Shown here piece by piece: positions 28,989 to 38,070 of a DNA stretch of 64,000 nt (the first letter of the stretch is position 1; each line of letters starts with the position of its first letter). Position numbers and translations under genes: made by a program. The DNA lies in NCBI GenBank assembly GCA_016938175.1, contig JAFGVE010000039.1, positions 1 to 64,000 of the forward strand, given 5' to 3'. Under the pieces are notes generated by a model, which was not told where the DNA came from, searched no databases, and saw only the letters and a list, made by a program, of their open reading frames with translations. The DNA is from Campylobacterales bacterium (GTDB lineage Bacteria > Campylobacterota > Campylobacteria > Campylobacterales > Sulfurimonadaceae).

Positions 28989-29942
28989 ATGAATGTGAAT
29001 CCTTTTGGTAAGCCTACCGTAAAAATCAAACGTCGTAAGAATCCTATGGGTGAGTATGCACACCTCTCTACACCTGAACTTTTAGAAGCTGTAAAAAAGA
29101 GTGCACACTCTCCTCATAGAGCAGACTTAGATATGCTTTTAAGCGTTTTCTTAGAGCGTTATGATGCCCGTCAAAAAGAACTTGACACACTCAACAAAGA
29201 ACTCGAAGAACGTATTGCACAAGAAGTACGTGCCGCAAAAGCAAATCATAAACGTTATGAACAGCAGGCAAAAATGGCTGCCATGGGTGAGATGATGGAT
29301 GCAGTAGCCCATCAATGGAAACAACCACTTAATGCCATTTCCATGATGTCAGACATACTTGTTAGCGACTTTTCAAGTGGCATAGTTGATGAAGCCTACA
29401 TAGAAGAACTCTCACAAGACACTCAAGCACAAATAGAACATATGGTCACAACACTAAGTGAATTTAGAAACTTTTTTAGACCTAAAGAGACAAGAGAGAG
29501 TTTTGGTATTAAACGTTCCCTCTCTTCTGTGCTGATTCTCATTAATGATGAGTTTATAAAAAACAACATCAACATCCACATAGAGAGTGATAAAGAGGTT
29601 CTTATTTACGGAATAGAGAATGAATTTAAACATCTTGTTCTCAATATTTTAAACAATGCAAAAGATGCTTTTAACGAAAGAGAGATTAAAGAGCGTGATA
29701 TTTTCATTAACTTCGAACAAGCAAACGAGTGTATAAAACTACAGATTAGAGATAATGCAGGTGGTATACCCACAAGTGTAATTGACCGGATTTTTCAACC
29801 AGAAGTAACCACTAAGACCAATGGGCAAGGAACTGGAATCGGTCTCTATATGAGTACACAAATTGCCAATAAACTCGGCGGTGAACTCAGTGTTAAAAAT
29901 GTTCAAAACGGTGCTGCCTTTACTCTCAAAGTTCCTCTCTAA
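28989..29942 (+). CDS. Sensor histidine kinase (soluble, HisKA+HATPase)
   Basis: MGEMMDAVAHQWKQPLNAISMMSDIL, NILNNAKDAF, GQGTGIGLYMSTQIANKLGG. Confidence 0.88.
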   Translation: MNVNPFGKPTVKIKRRKNPMGEYAHLSTPELLEAVKKSAHSPHRADLDMLLSVFLERYDARQKELDTLNKELEERIAQEVRAAKANHKRYEQQAKMAAMGEMMDAVAHQWKQPLNAISMMSDILVSDFSSGIVDEAYIEELSQDTQAQIEHMVTTLSEFRNFFRPKETRESFGIKRSLSSVLILINDEFIKNNINIHIESDKEVLIYGIENEFKHLVLNILNNAKDAFNEREIKERDIFINFEQANECIKLQIRDNAGGIPTSVIDRIFQPEVTTKTNGQGTGIGLYMSTQIANKLGGELSVKNVQNGAAFTLKVPL

Positions 29943-30033
29943 CAAAAACATAACAACAAATTCGATATAATCGCGAAATTAATAACAGATGTAAGAGTGT
30001 GTTATTAAAAATTTCAAGTTAAAAGGATTCATT

Positions 30034-31692
30034 ATGAATCACATTCCTACAGGTAAGTATAAACCTTATCCTACAATAGAGTTGCCAGATCGTACTTGGC
30101 CAAACAATACTATTACACACGCTCCAAAATGGTGTAGTGTTGATTTAAGAGATGGAAATCAAGCGCTTATCAACCCTATGTCAATGGAGAAAAAACTTGA
30201 ATTTTTTGCACTCTTACTCAAACTCGGTTTCAAAGAGATAGAGGTTGGTTTTCCATCAGCTTCCAAAGTTGAATTTGACTTTTTACGCCGTTTAGTTGAT
30301 GATAAACTCATTCCTGATGATGTAACAATTCAAGTACTTGTACAAGCAAGAGAGCACTTAATTGAACGTACATTTGAGGCACTAAAAGGTGTTAAAAAAG
30401 CAACTGTTCACCTTTATAATTCAACTTCTGTAGCACAAAGAAAAATTGTCTTTGCTAAAACGCAAGATGAGATTATAGAGCTTGCATTAGAGGGTGTTGA
30501 ACTTGTCAAAAAGTATGAAGCACAACATGATGGAGAGATATTTTTAGAGTATTCTCCTGAGAGTTTTACTGGTACAGAGTTAGAGTTTGCAGCACGCATC
30601 TCAAACGCAGTTACAAAAGCATGGGGAGTCTCGGCGACAAGAAAGGTAATTATTAACCTTCCTGCAACAGTTGAGATGGCAACACCAAATATCTATGCAG
30701 ACCAAATTGAGTGGATGTCTCGTCACTTAGACAATAGAGAAAATGTCATTATCTCTACGCATACACACAATGACAGAGGAACATCTGTAGCGGCAACTGA
30801 ACTTGCACTTCTTGCAGGAGCGGACAGAGTTGAGGGAACACTTTTGAGTAATGGAGAGAGAACAGGAAATGTAGACATTATCACTCTTGCACTTAACATG
30901 ACAACACAGGGTGTAGACTCAAAACTTGACTTTAAAGATATTGCAGAAGTTTTAGATGTTGTTGAACGTTGTACAGAGATGGAGACGCATGCACGCCACC
31001 CTTATGTCGGAGAGCTTGTTTACACTGCATTTTCAGGTTCACACCAAGACGCGATTAATAAAGGACTTGCATATCAAAAAGCAAAAGAGGACAACTTCTG
31101 GGAAGTACCTTATTTACCAATTGATCCAAGTGATGTTGGTAGAAGCTATGAGAGTATTATTCGTATTAATTCCCAATCTGGGAAAGGTGGTGTAGCCTAT
31201 ATTTTAGAAAAAAACTATGGCTATCAACTACCAAAGACAATGCACCCAGAAGTTGGACAAATAGTACAGGCACAAACTGACATAGAAGGAAGAGAACTGA
31301 GTGCAGCTGAGATTTATGCGATTTTTGAAAAAACCTATTTTTATCCTCAAGAGCATATCAGTTTTGTACATGTTAAACTCTCTTCAAAAGATGGTCTCTC
31401 AAAGTGCACGCTTACATATAAGTATAATGGCAAAGAGATAACTGCGACAGGCAATGGCAATGGTCCTATAGATGCATGCAAACATGCACTTATGAAGGAC
31501 TATAAAAACGAGTTTTCTATAAAATCGTACGCAGAACACTCTTGCGGTGACTCAAGTGAAGCAAAAGCAGTAGCGTATATAGAAATACATACAAAAGAGG
31601 TTTACTCACGCTTTGGTGTGGGTGAGGACAATAACATTGCCACAGCATCCATAAAGGCAATGTTTTGTGCGCTTAATAGAACATTTTCATAA
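30034..31692 (+). CDS. leuA: 2-isopropylmalate synthase
   Basis: WCSVDLRDGNQALINPM, THTHNDRGTSVAATELALLAGADRVEGTLLSNGERTGN. Confidence 0.95.
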   Translation: MNHIPTGKYKPYPTIELPDRTWPNNTITHAPKWCSVDLRDGNQALINPMSMEKKLEFFALLLKLGFKEIEVGFPSASKVEFDFLRRLVDDKLIPDDVTIQVLVQAREHLIERTFEALKGVKKATVHLYNSTSVAQRKIVFAKTQDEIIELALEGVELVKKYEAQHDGEIFLEYSPESFTGTELEFAARISNAVTKAWGVSATRKVIINLPATVEMATPNIYADQIEWMSRHLDNRENVIISTHTHNDRGTSVAATELALLAGADRVEGTLLSNGERTGNVDIITLALNMTTQGVDSKLDFKDIAEVLDVVERCTEMETHARHPYVGELVYTAFSGSHQDAINKGLAYQKAKEDNFWEVPYLPIDPSDVGRSYESIIRINSQSGKGGVAYILEKNYGYQLPKTMHPEVGQIVQAQTDIEGRELSAAEIYAIFEKTYFYPQEHISFVHVKLSSKDGLSKCTLTYKYNGKEITATGNGNGPIDACKHALMKDYKNEFSIKSYAEHSCGDSSEAKAVAYIEIHTKEVYSRFGVGEDNNIATASIKAMFCALNRTFS

Positions 31693-31704
31693 GGTAGACC
31701 GTAG

Positions 31705-32280
31705 ATGTCACAATACACACTTAGTATAAAAGCGAATAACCACCGTATTTATCAGTGCCCTTTTTCAAAAAAAGAGGCACTGCTTCAAGAGCTTATAAAA
31801 GAGTACCCTGCAACGAACATCATAGTTTTTGCAGGGGAACACACAGAATCGATTGCAAAAAAGATTACAGACCCATATGTAAAAGTTCTAGAAGATAGAG
31901 CACTTGTAGATGAAAAAGAGCTAAGCACAGAGATAGTTATAAGCTATTCCTTACCACAAAAAGCTATAGTCTATACTGCCCGTGCTTCAAAAGCGACACA
32001 CAAAGCCTTTCTTTTACTAGATGAGAGCGAGCAAAAAGAGCTACATGCAGTAGAGATGCTTTTAGGTCGCGCCATAAAACAAGATACTAAAGCTGGGTAT
32101 GAGTATGAAGTAAAAGAGAAGCCAGTTACAAAACAGGAGCGTCAAGAGAAACGTACTGCCTTTGCAAACAAGGCAAAAGCTTCTAAAAATGAAAAGTACT
32201 CTAAAGGAAAAAATTCTAAAAGAGAGAAGGCACCAAAAAAAGAGCCTCGTAAAATACAAATAAAAGCTAAAAAGAGTTAA
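31705..32280 (+). CDS. Hypothetical protein with highly basic C-terminal tail
   Basis: Intact ORF adjacent to leuA; K/R-rich last ~50 residues. Confidence 0.6.
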   Translation: MSQYTLSIKANNHRIYQCPFSKKEALLQELIKEYPATNIIVFAGEHTESIAKKITDPYVKVLEDRALVDEKELSTEIVISYSLPQKAIVYTARASKATHKAFLLLDESEQKELHAVEMLLGRAIKQDTKAGYEYEVKEKPVTKQERQEKRTAFANKAKASKNEKYSKGKNSKREKAPKKEPRKIQIKAKKS

Positions 32281-32283
32281 CTT

Positions 32284-34302
32284 TTACCAAAGTAGTTCTT
32301 CTTGAGGATCTTCTATAGCCTCAGCTCTTGGTGGTTTTGATATATCACTAAAATACTCTTTTTTACCACCAATATCTACCTCTATTACCCCTTCAGGGAT
32401 AGAAAACTCTCTTTGAATTTGCGGGTAAAGCTTTAAAAGATTTGCGTAATACATCGAAAATGCAGGTCCAGCTATACGTCCACCGGTCTCTTTTTTGTAC
32501 ATTGGCGTATTATCATCATTTCCAAACCATACAACAGTCTCCACGGTCGGTGAATAACCTGCAAACCAACCATCTATATTTTTATTTGTAGTCCCTGTTT
32601 TACCTGCTATATCTATTCCCCTAACACGTGCACGTCTACCAGTTCCATTCTCTACAACATCTTTTAAAATTGATGTCATTATAAAAGCTTGTGTAGGAAG
32701 ACTTGTCTCTACTCTATGGTCTTCTTTCTCATAAACTGTTTTACTTCCCTGCTCTATACTCAAAATAAGGTGCGGTTCAACTTGAACACCACCATTTGCA
32801 AAAGAAGTATAGTATTTTGCAAGCTCTAAAGGTGAAAGTGACATTGTTCCAAGAGAAATAGAGAGGTCATTTGGAATATTTTGTATAGTAAATTTTTTGA
32901 GTTCATTAATGAGCTGTGCAAGGCCTATGTCGTTCACTAAATTAATTGTTGCAAGATTTCTAGAGTGAACAAGTGACTCACGCAAAGTAATAAGCCCTTT
33001 ATAATTCTTTTCATAATTCTTCGGACGCCATTTCATCTCTTCGCCATCTTTTTCATACTCATAGGTTTTAGCAATATCTACAAGCGGTGTAGCACCTGAA
33101 AAGCCAAGGTCAATTGCCACTTGATAAATAAAAGGCTTAAATGCAGAACCTGGTTGGCGTTTTCCTTGTGTCGCTCTATTATAAGAGCTAACGCTATAAT
33201 CAACACTTCCAACAAGCGCTAAAATATTTCCAGTGCTAGACTCAAGTGATACAAGTGCACCATTTAATTTACTTGTGTTTACATCTACTGCTCTAAGAGT
33301 ATCATCATCTTCAGCAGGAGGATTCTTCGCAAACTTCTCTTCTTCATCTTTTTTATACTGTTCTAAACGCTCCAAAGAGAGGTTATAGGCATACTTTAAA
33401 GATTCACGTGCTACGTTTTGGAGTCTGATATCTATAGTTGTGTAAACCTCATATCCACCTGTTTTAAAGTCATCAATACCCATATTGCTAAACTCTCGCA
33501 TAACTTCATCAACAATAAACGGTGCTTGATTTTGTGTAAGCGTGTCATCATATACTTTTGGTGTCTCTTTGAGTGCAGCTTCATAGGTTGCATTATCAAT
33601 CCAACCAAGAACGTACATTCTTTTTATAACCCTGTTTGCTCTACCCATAGAAATTTCATAATTTTTTGTCGGAGCATAAGTACTTGGAGCTTTTGGAAGT
33701 CCAACTAAAACTGCCATCTCTTTGAGTGTAAGGTCTGCAAGTTTTTTATGGAAATAACCATCTGCAGCAGTCTTTATACCGTAATATCCATGCCCATAAT
33801 ATATTTCGTTCAAATAGCGTTCTAAAATCTGCTCTTTTGTAAGTTCCTGCTCAAGTTTTAGAGCATATATAGCCTCTTTAATTTTTCTAGAGATTTTTTT
33901 CTCACGAGTAAGTAGTACATTCTTCACAAGTTGCTGTGTGATAGTACTTGCACCTTCAACTGCCTTACCAGCACGTAAAACTTTAATTGCCGCACGAAAA
34001 ATGGCATCCACGTTTATTCCAGGATGCTCAAAAAACGTGGTGTCTTCAATGGCAACGAGTGCTTCAATGACACGAGGAGGTATCTCTTCAAAAGGAGCAT
34101 AATATCTATGTTTTTTATCAAAAATATTTGCTATTTTTTTTCCGTCTTTATCATAGATTCGTGTTGTTACAGAGGGCTTATAATCTACAAGTTCACTTAA
34201 ATCATAATCTACTTTAAAATAGTAATATGTAAAAAGTACAAAAGGAGATAAAAATCCTAAAAGTAAAACTATCAATAAAGTTTTTTTTACAACTTGTTTC
34301 AT
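32284..34302 (-). CDS. Penicillin-binding protein 1A (transglycosylase/transpeptidase)
   Basis: EDTTFFEHPGINVDAIFRA, GASTITQQLVKN, RQPGSAFKPFIY, AGKTGTTNKNIDGWFAG. Confidence 0.95.
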   Translation of the reverse strand: MKQVVKKTLLIVLLLGFLSPFVLFTYYYFKVDYDLSELVDYKPSVTTRIYDKDGKKIANIFDKKHRYYAPFEEIPPRVIEALVAIEDTTFFEHPGINVDAIFRAAIKVLRAGKAVEGASTITQQLVKNVLLTREKKISRKIKEAIYALKLEQELTKEQILERYLNEIYYGHGYYGIKTAADGYFHKKLADLTLKEMAVLVGLPKAPSTYAPTKNYEISMGRANRVIKRMYVLGWIDNATYEAALKETPKVYDDTLTQNQAPFIVDEVMREFSNMGIDDFKTGGYEVYTTIDIRLQNVARESLKYAYNLSLERLEQYKKDEEEKFAKNPPAEDDDTLRAVDVNTSKLNGALVSLESSTGNILALVGSVDYSVSSYNRATQGKRQPGSAFKPFIYQVAIDLGFSGATPLVDIAKTYEYEKDGEEMKWRPKNYEKNYKGLITLRESLVHSRNLATINLVNDIGLAQLINELKKFTIQNIPNDLSISLGTMSLSPLELAKYYTSFANGGVQVEPHLILSIEQGSKTVYEKEDHRVETSLPTQAFIMTSILKDVVENGTGRRARVRGIDIAGKTGTTNKNIDGWFAGYSPTVETVVWFGNDDNTPMYKKETGGRIAGPAFSMYYANLLKLYPQIQREFSIPEGVIEVDIGGKKEYFSDISKPPRAEAIEDPQEELLW

Positions 34303-34991
34303 TTTCTAAACTCCCTATTTGAAAAACTTGCCTCTATTAACGTTTGCGTGTAACTCTCTTGTGGTGCTTTTAAGACAGCATCCATTTTACCAAATTCAAC
34401 AACTTTTCCATAACGTATAACACAAATGTTTTCACACAACTCTTTAGCCGAAACTATGTCATGCGTTACAAAAAGCATAGAAAAACCTTCAATAAGCTGT
34501 AACTTTTTTAATAATTCTATAATACTTACTCTAGTTTGTGGGTCCAGCGCTGTTGTAGGTTCATCAAGCAAGAGAAGTTTTGGTTTTTTACTCAAAGCCA
34601 TTGCAATGACTACTCTTTGTAACTGTCCACCTGAGAGTTCAGGAGCAAAACGTTCTAAAAGCCTTGTATCTAGTCCAAGCTCTTCAAAAAGCTCTTTAAC
34701 ACGAGACTCTTCAACAAAAAACTGTTTTTTAATTTTTGTAAGTGGAGAAAGTGCTGTAAAAGGGTTTTGTGGTACAAAAGCAACACTCTCTCCCGCAATA
34801 AGTTCAAACTTACTCTCCAACTCCAAATTTACTTTCATTCCTGATGGAAGCATCCCCAGTAAAGCTTTGAGAGTAAGACTTTTTCCACTTCCGCTCTGAC
34901 CTACCAATGCTAAAGAGTTCTCTACATCAAAAGCGATATCGACCAACTCTTTTTCTTTATGAGCTATGGAGAGTTTTTTAACACGTATCAT
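34299..34991 (-). CDS. ABC transporter ATP-binding protein (oligopeptide/nickel family-like)
   Basis: VGQSGSGKSLTLKALLG, LSGGQLQRVVIAMALSKKPKLLLLDEPTTALD. Confidence 0.9.
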   Translation of the reverse strand: MIRVKKLSIAHKEKELVDIAFDVENSLALVGQSGSGKSLTLKALLGMLPSGMKVNLELESKFELIAGESVAFVPQNPFTALSPLTKIKKQFFVEESRVKELFEELGLDTRLLERFAPELSGGQLQRVVIAMALSKKPKLLLLDEPTTALDPQTRVSIIELLKKLQLIEGFSMLFVTHDIVSAKELCENICVIRYGKVVEFGKMDAVLKAPQESYTQTLIEASFSNREFRK

Positions 34992-36082
34992 CGTAACTTC
35001 TCCAACTCTTTACAAAGATTTTCCAAAGAATCAGGCTCTTCACCCAAACGGGCAATAAGACGAATAATAGCATGCTTGACTGTGGGTTGACGAATGGCAC
35101 CGACACTATATCCAAGTTCTAAAAGAGTTTTTTGTATCTCTAAAACTTTTGTATTACTGCCAATAATAACCGGAGCTATAAGCCCTGCCATTTTTATGCC
35201 TAAAATATCTTCTACAATCTTTTGACGTAGTTGAATCTGCTCTTTTAAAAGAGCAGTATTTGCAATCATAAACTCCAAAGCTTTATGTGCCAAGAGGGTA
35301 TCATATAAAGAGAGAGAAGTTGCATAAATGAGTGGCTTAGCTCGATTAAGCAGATACTCTACAATATGCTCAGAAGCTAAAATAAAGGCACCAAAACTCC
35401 CATACGCCTTTCCAAGCGTACCCATTTTGATATAGTTTGACTTTATAGGTATGTTGTAAAAATCAAAGACACCCATAAGATGCTTCCCGACAACTCCACT
35501 GCTATGTGCTTCATCTACAACCAAGAGTGCATTGTATTTATCCGCTATCTCAAAAACTTCCCTCTCACACAGATCGCCATCCATAGAGTAAATTCCCTCA
35601 ACAGCAATTATCTTACGTTTTGCCTGTGAATTTTGCACAAGAGTCTCTAACTCCTGCATGTCATTATGTTTAAAAAAGATTACATCCATATTACCTATCT
35701 GAGAAGCAAGCACTCCAGATGCATGGTAAAGCTCATCCATAAATAGAGTATCACCTTTTCTTACAAGCGACTCAATCAGTGCTATATTTGCATTAAATCC
35801 ACTTCCGAGTACAACACCAGCCTCAAACCCATTTACTCTGCATAGAGCCTCTTCAAAGTTTTTATGTATTTGATGATAACCGCTTACAAGCATAGAAGCT
35901 TTTGTACTGTGATAAGGCATGCAAGAGAGCTTTTGAACTGTTTGTTCATGTAACGCTTTATTATGTGCGAGACCAAGATAGTCGTTTGAAGAGAAGTCTT
36001 TTAGGGAATCACTCCATACTTCTCTGTGTCTATGACGCCCTGATTTTTTCAGTGCTTTGAGTTCGTTTTCGTAAAAACTCAT
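34988..36082 (-). CDS. bioF: 8-amino-7-oxononanoate synthase-like aminotransferase
   Basis: FSSNDYLGLAHNKAL, VVDEAHSSGVVGKHLMG, MGTLGKAYGSFGAFIL. Confidence 0.85.
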   Translation of the reverse strand: MSFYENELKALKKSGRHRHREVWSDSLKDFSSNDYLGLAHNKALHEQTVQKLSCMPYHSTKASMLVSGYHQIHKNFEEALCRVNGFEAGVVLGSGFNANIALIESLVRKGDTLFMDELYHASGVLASQIGNMDVIFFKHNDMQELETLVQNSQAKRKIIAVEGIYSMDGDLCEREVFEIADKYNALLVVDEAHSSGVVGKHLMGVFDFYNIPIKSNYIKMGTLGKAYGSFGAFILASEHIVEYLLNRAKPLIYATSLSLYDTLLAHKALEFMIANTALLKEQIQLRQKIVEDILGIKMAGLIAPVIIGSNTKVLEIQKTLLELGYSVGAIRQPTVKHAIIRLIARLGEEPDSLENLCKELEKLR

Positions 36083-37032
36083 CCAAGAACAACCTTATTA
36101 CGTCCACCCTCTTTAGCTTTATATAAAACTGCATCTGCACGTTTGAAAATGAGTTTTTCATCATCTCCTTTTTCATACTGTACTAAACCTGCACTCATTG
36201 TAATAGGAGCAATACCTTTACTATCTTGCACAACTTCCCTTAGTTTTTGAGCAAGAACATATGCCTTATCCTTTGTCGTAAGTGGAAGCAAAATTGCAAA
36301 CTCTTCACCGCCAACTCTTGCAAACACATCTCCCTCTCTCAAAGACGAACGAATCAAGGTACTAAACTCTATAAGCACTTTATCGCCAACATCATGTCCA
36401 TATCGATCATTTATCTTTTTAAAATAGTCTATATCTACAACAAGTAAAGAAAAGGGTGTGTTATAACGCTCACTCAGTACTATATGCTCTTTTAATTTCT
36501 GATCAAAATAGCGACGATTTCCAACATTTGTTAGTGTGTCATTAAGTGTTAAAAGCATAAGTGCTTTTTTTGTCTTTACTTGTTCAGAAATATCTGTCAG
36601 GATTATGGCATTGATTGAACGTTTCTTATCTATACTCGAAGCAGAAGCTAAAAAGTAGTAAATTTCTCCATCTATATTTATCTTTGCCTTATGTTTTGTT
36701 CCTTGATGTGTTACAAGAAAGTCAACCCACATCTGTCCATCATACATCATGTCTAGACAGCCATCTTCTTTTTCAAAAAATTCACATACACACTGGTGCT
36801 CTTGCGAAAAGTGATTGATATCACGAAAAGATTTAAAGTACTTAAAAAAAGTTTTATTTACTTCGATAATGCCTGAAGGATTACTCAACATAACAATGTT
36901 CGTCGAGTTATCTATGATTTTTTTGTAATAGTGTTTTTGAAAGCTAAATTCTCTGTAAAGCAGGTAAAGAAGTATAGGTAAAATAGCTAATGCCATTAGA
37001 AGATAATAGTCTAATTCCAAACTTATCTGCAT
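36079..37032 (-). CDS. PAS-like/GGDEF diguanylate cyclase
   Basis: LTNVGNRRYFDQ, DIDYFKKINDRYGHDVGD, RVGGEEFAILLP. Confidence 0.92.
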   Translation of the reverse strand: MQISLELDYYLLMALAILPILLYLLYREFSFQKHYYKKIIDNSTNIVMLSNPSGIIEVNKTFFKYFKSFRDINHFSQEHQCVCEFFEKEDGCLDMMYDGQMWVDFLVTHQGTKHKAKINIDGEIYYFLASASSIDKKRSINAIILTDISEQVKTKKALMLLTLNDTLTNVGNRRYFDQKLKEHIVLSERYNTPFSLLVVDIDYFKKINDRYGHDVGDKVLIEFSTLIRSSLREGDVFARVGGEEFAILLPLTTKDKAYVLAQKLREVVQDSKGIAPITMSAGLVQYEKGDDEKLIFKRADAVLYKAKEGGRNKVVLG

Positions 37033-37586
37033 TATTCTTCTCCCATAAAATCCAAAAGTACCTCTACACTCAGACCCATTGCCGTACTTTCATATCCACG
37101 GACTTCTTTAATATAGGTTTTACAAAACCCTTCAACCATGCAGGCACCAGCTTTGCCTCTCCACTCTCCAGATGCTAAATACGCCTCTAAATCATCGTTA
37201 TTAAAAGTCTCAAAAAGATAATCAGTTTGTGAAATATCTATAATTTTTTTACTTTTAGAGTGATAAATCAAGCATGTAATAATACTCGTAATACTTCCAC
37301 TTTGAGTCATTAAAATATTACGAGCATCATCAACGCATTTTGCTTTACGAAGGATTTGATTTTGACTTGTTACAACTGTGTCTGCGACCAATAGCGGCAT
37401 ATCTTCACAACCAAAGTGCGAAAAGTTTGCATGGTACTTACCAAGTGTTGCTTGGTATACAAAATTTTTAGGAGAGCTGGCGACTATACGCTCTTCATCA
37501 AACTCGATACTTTCTTGAATAAATGCTATACCAGCATTTTCTAAAAGCATAGCACGAGTTTGAGATGAAGAGGCAAGACGTATCAC
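37032..37586 (-). CDS. maf: Maf-like nucleotide pyrophosphatase
   Basis: IRLASSSQTRAMLLENAGIAF, LLVADTVV, GWRGKAGA-like EWRGKAGACMVEGFC; GTG at 37586 follows the upstream stop. Confidence 0.88.
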   Translation of the reverse strand: MIRLASSSQTRAMLLENAGIAFIQESIEFDEERIVASSPKNFVYQATLGKYHANFSHFGCEDMPLLVADTVVTSQNQILRKAKCVDDARNILMTQSGSITSIITCLIYHSKSKKIIDISQTDYLFETFNNDDLEAYLASGEWRGKAGACMVEGFCKTYIKEVRGYESTAMGLSVEVLLDFMGEE

Positions 37587-37587
37587 A

Positions 37588-38070
37588 TTAGAGTCCGCTT
37601 GAGAGAGATGCTCCGAGGAATATTGCAATAATTCCCAAAATAATATTAAGAGGAACCATATATTTTCCTATCATTTCAAGTGCACTTTTTGCACCAACCA
37701 TATCACCCTCTTCTAAAAGTTTCTCTGCACGAGAACGTCTGCGTATCATCAAAAAAAGGTTTACAGCCATAATAGTCCAAATCCCTTCTTTTGCATGTGC
37801 AAGAGGTGCAAACTCACTCTGTGAAAGAGAGTAACCTTTTATCATGAGTACAGCAGTAATTAAAAGAATAATTACAAAGGGAACAACAATTGTAAAAAGT
37901 CCTTTAAGAGCAAGGGCTATATGCTCTAAACGTTTTGCAGGAGACTCTATACGAATGAAAGATGGATGTGCCGCAAAACGCATTGCAATCATTCCCCCTA
38001 CCCATACAACTGCACTTATAACGTGTAAAAATACTATAATCGTCTTATACTCTGAGAAAAATTCAGCCAT
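37588..38070 (-). CDS. CopD-like integral membrane protein
   Basis: Multiple TMs, LHVISAVVWVGGMIAMRFAAHP. Confidence 0.65.
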   Translation of the reverse strand: MAEFFSEYKTIIVFLHVISAVVWVGGMIAMRFAAHPSFIRIESPAKRLEHIALALKGLFTIVVPFVIILLITAVLMIKGYSLSQSEFAPLAHAKEGIWTIMAVNLFLMIRRRSRAEKLLEEGDMVGAKSALEMIGKYMVPLNIILGIIAIFLGASLSSGL

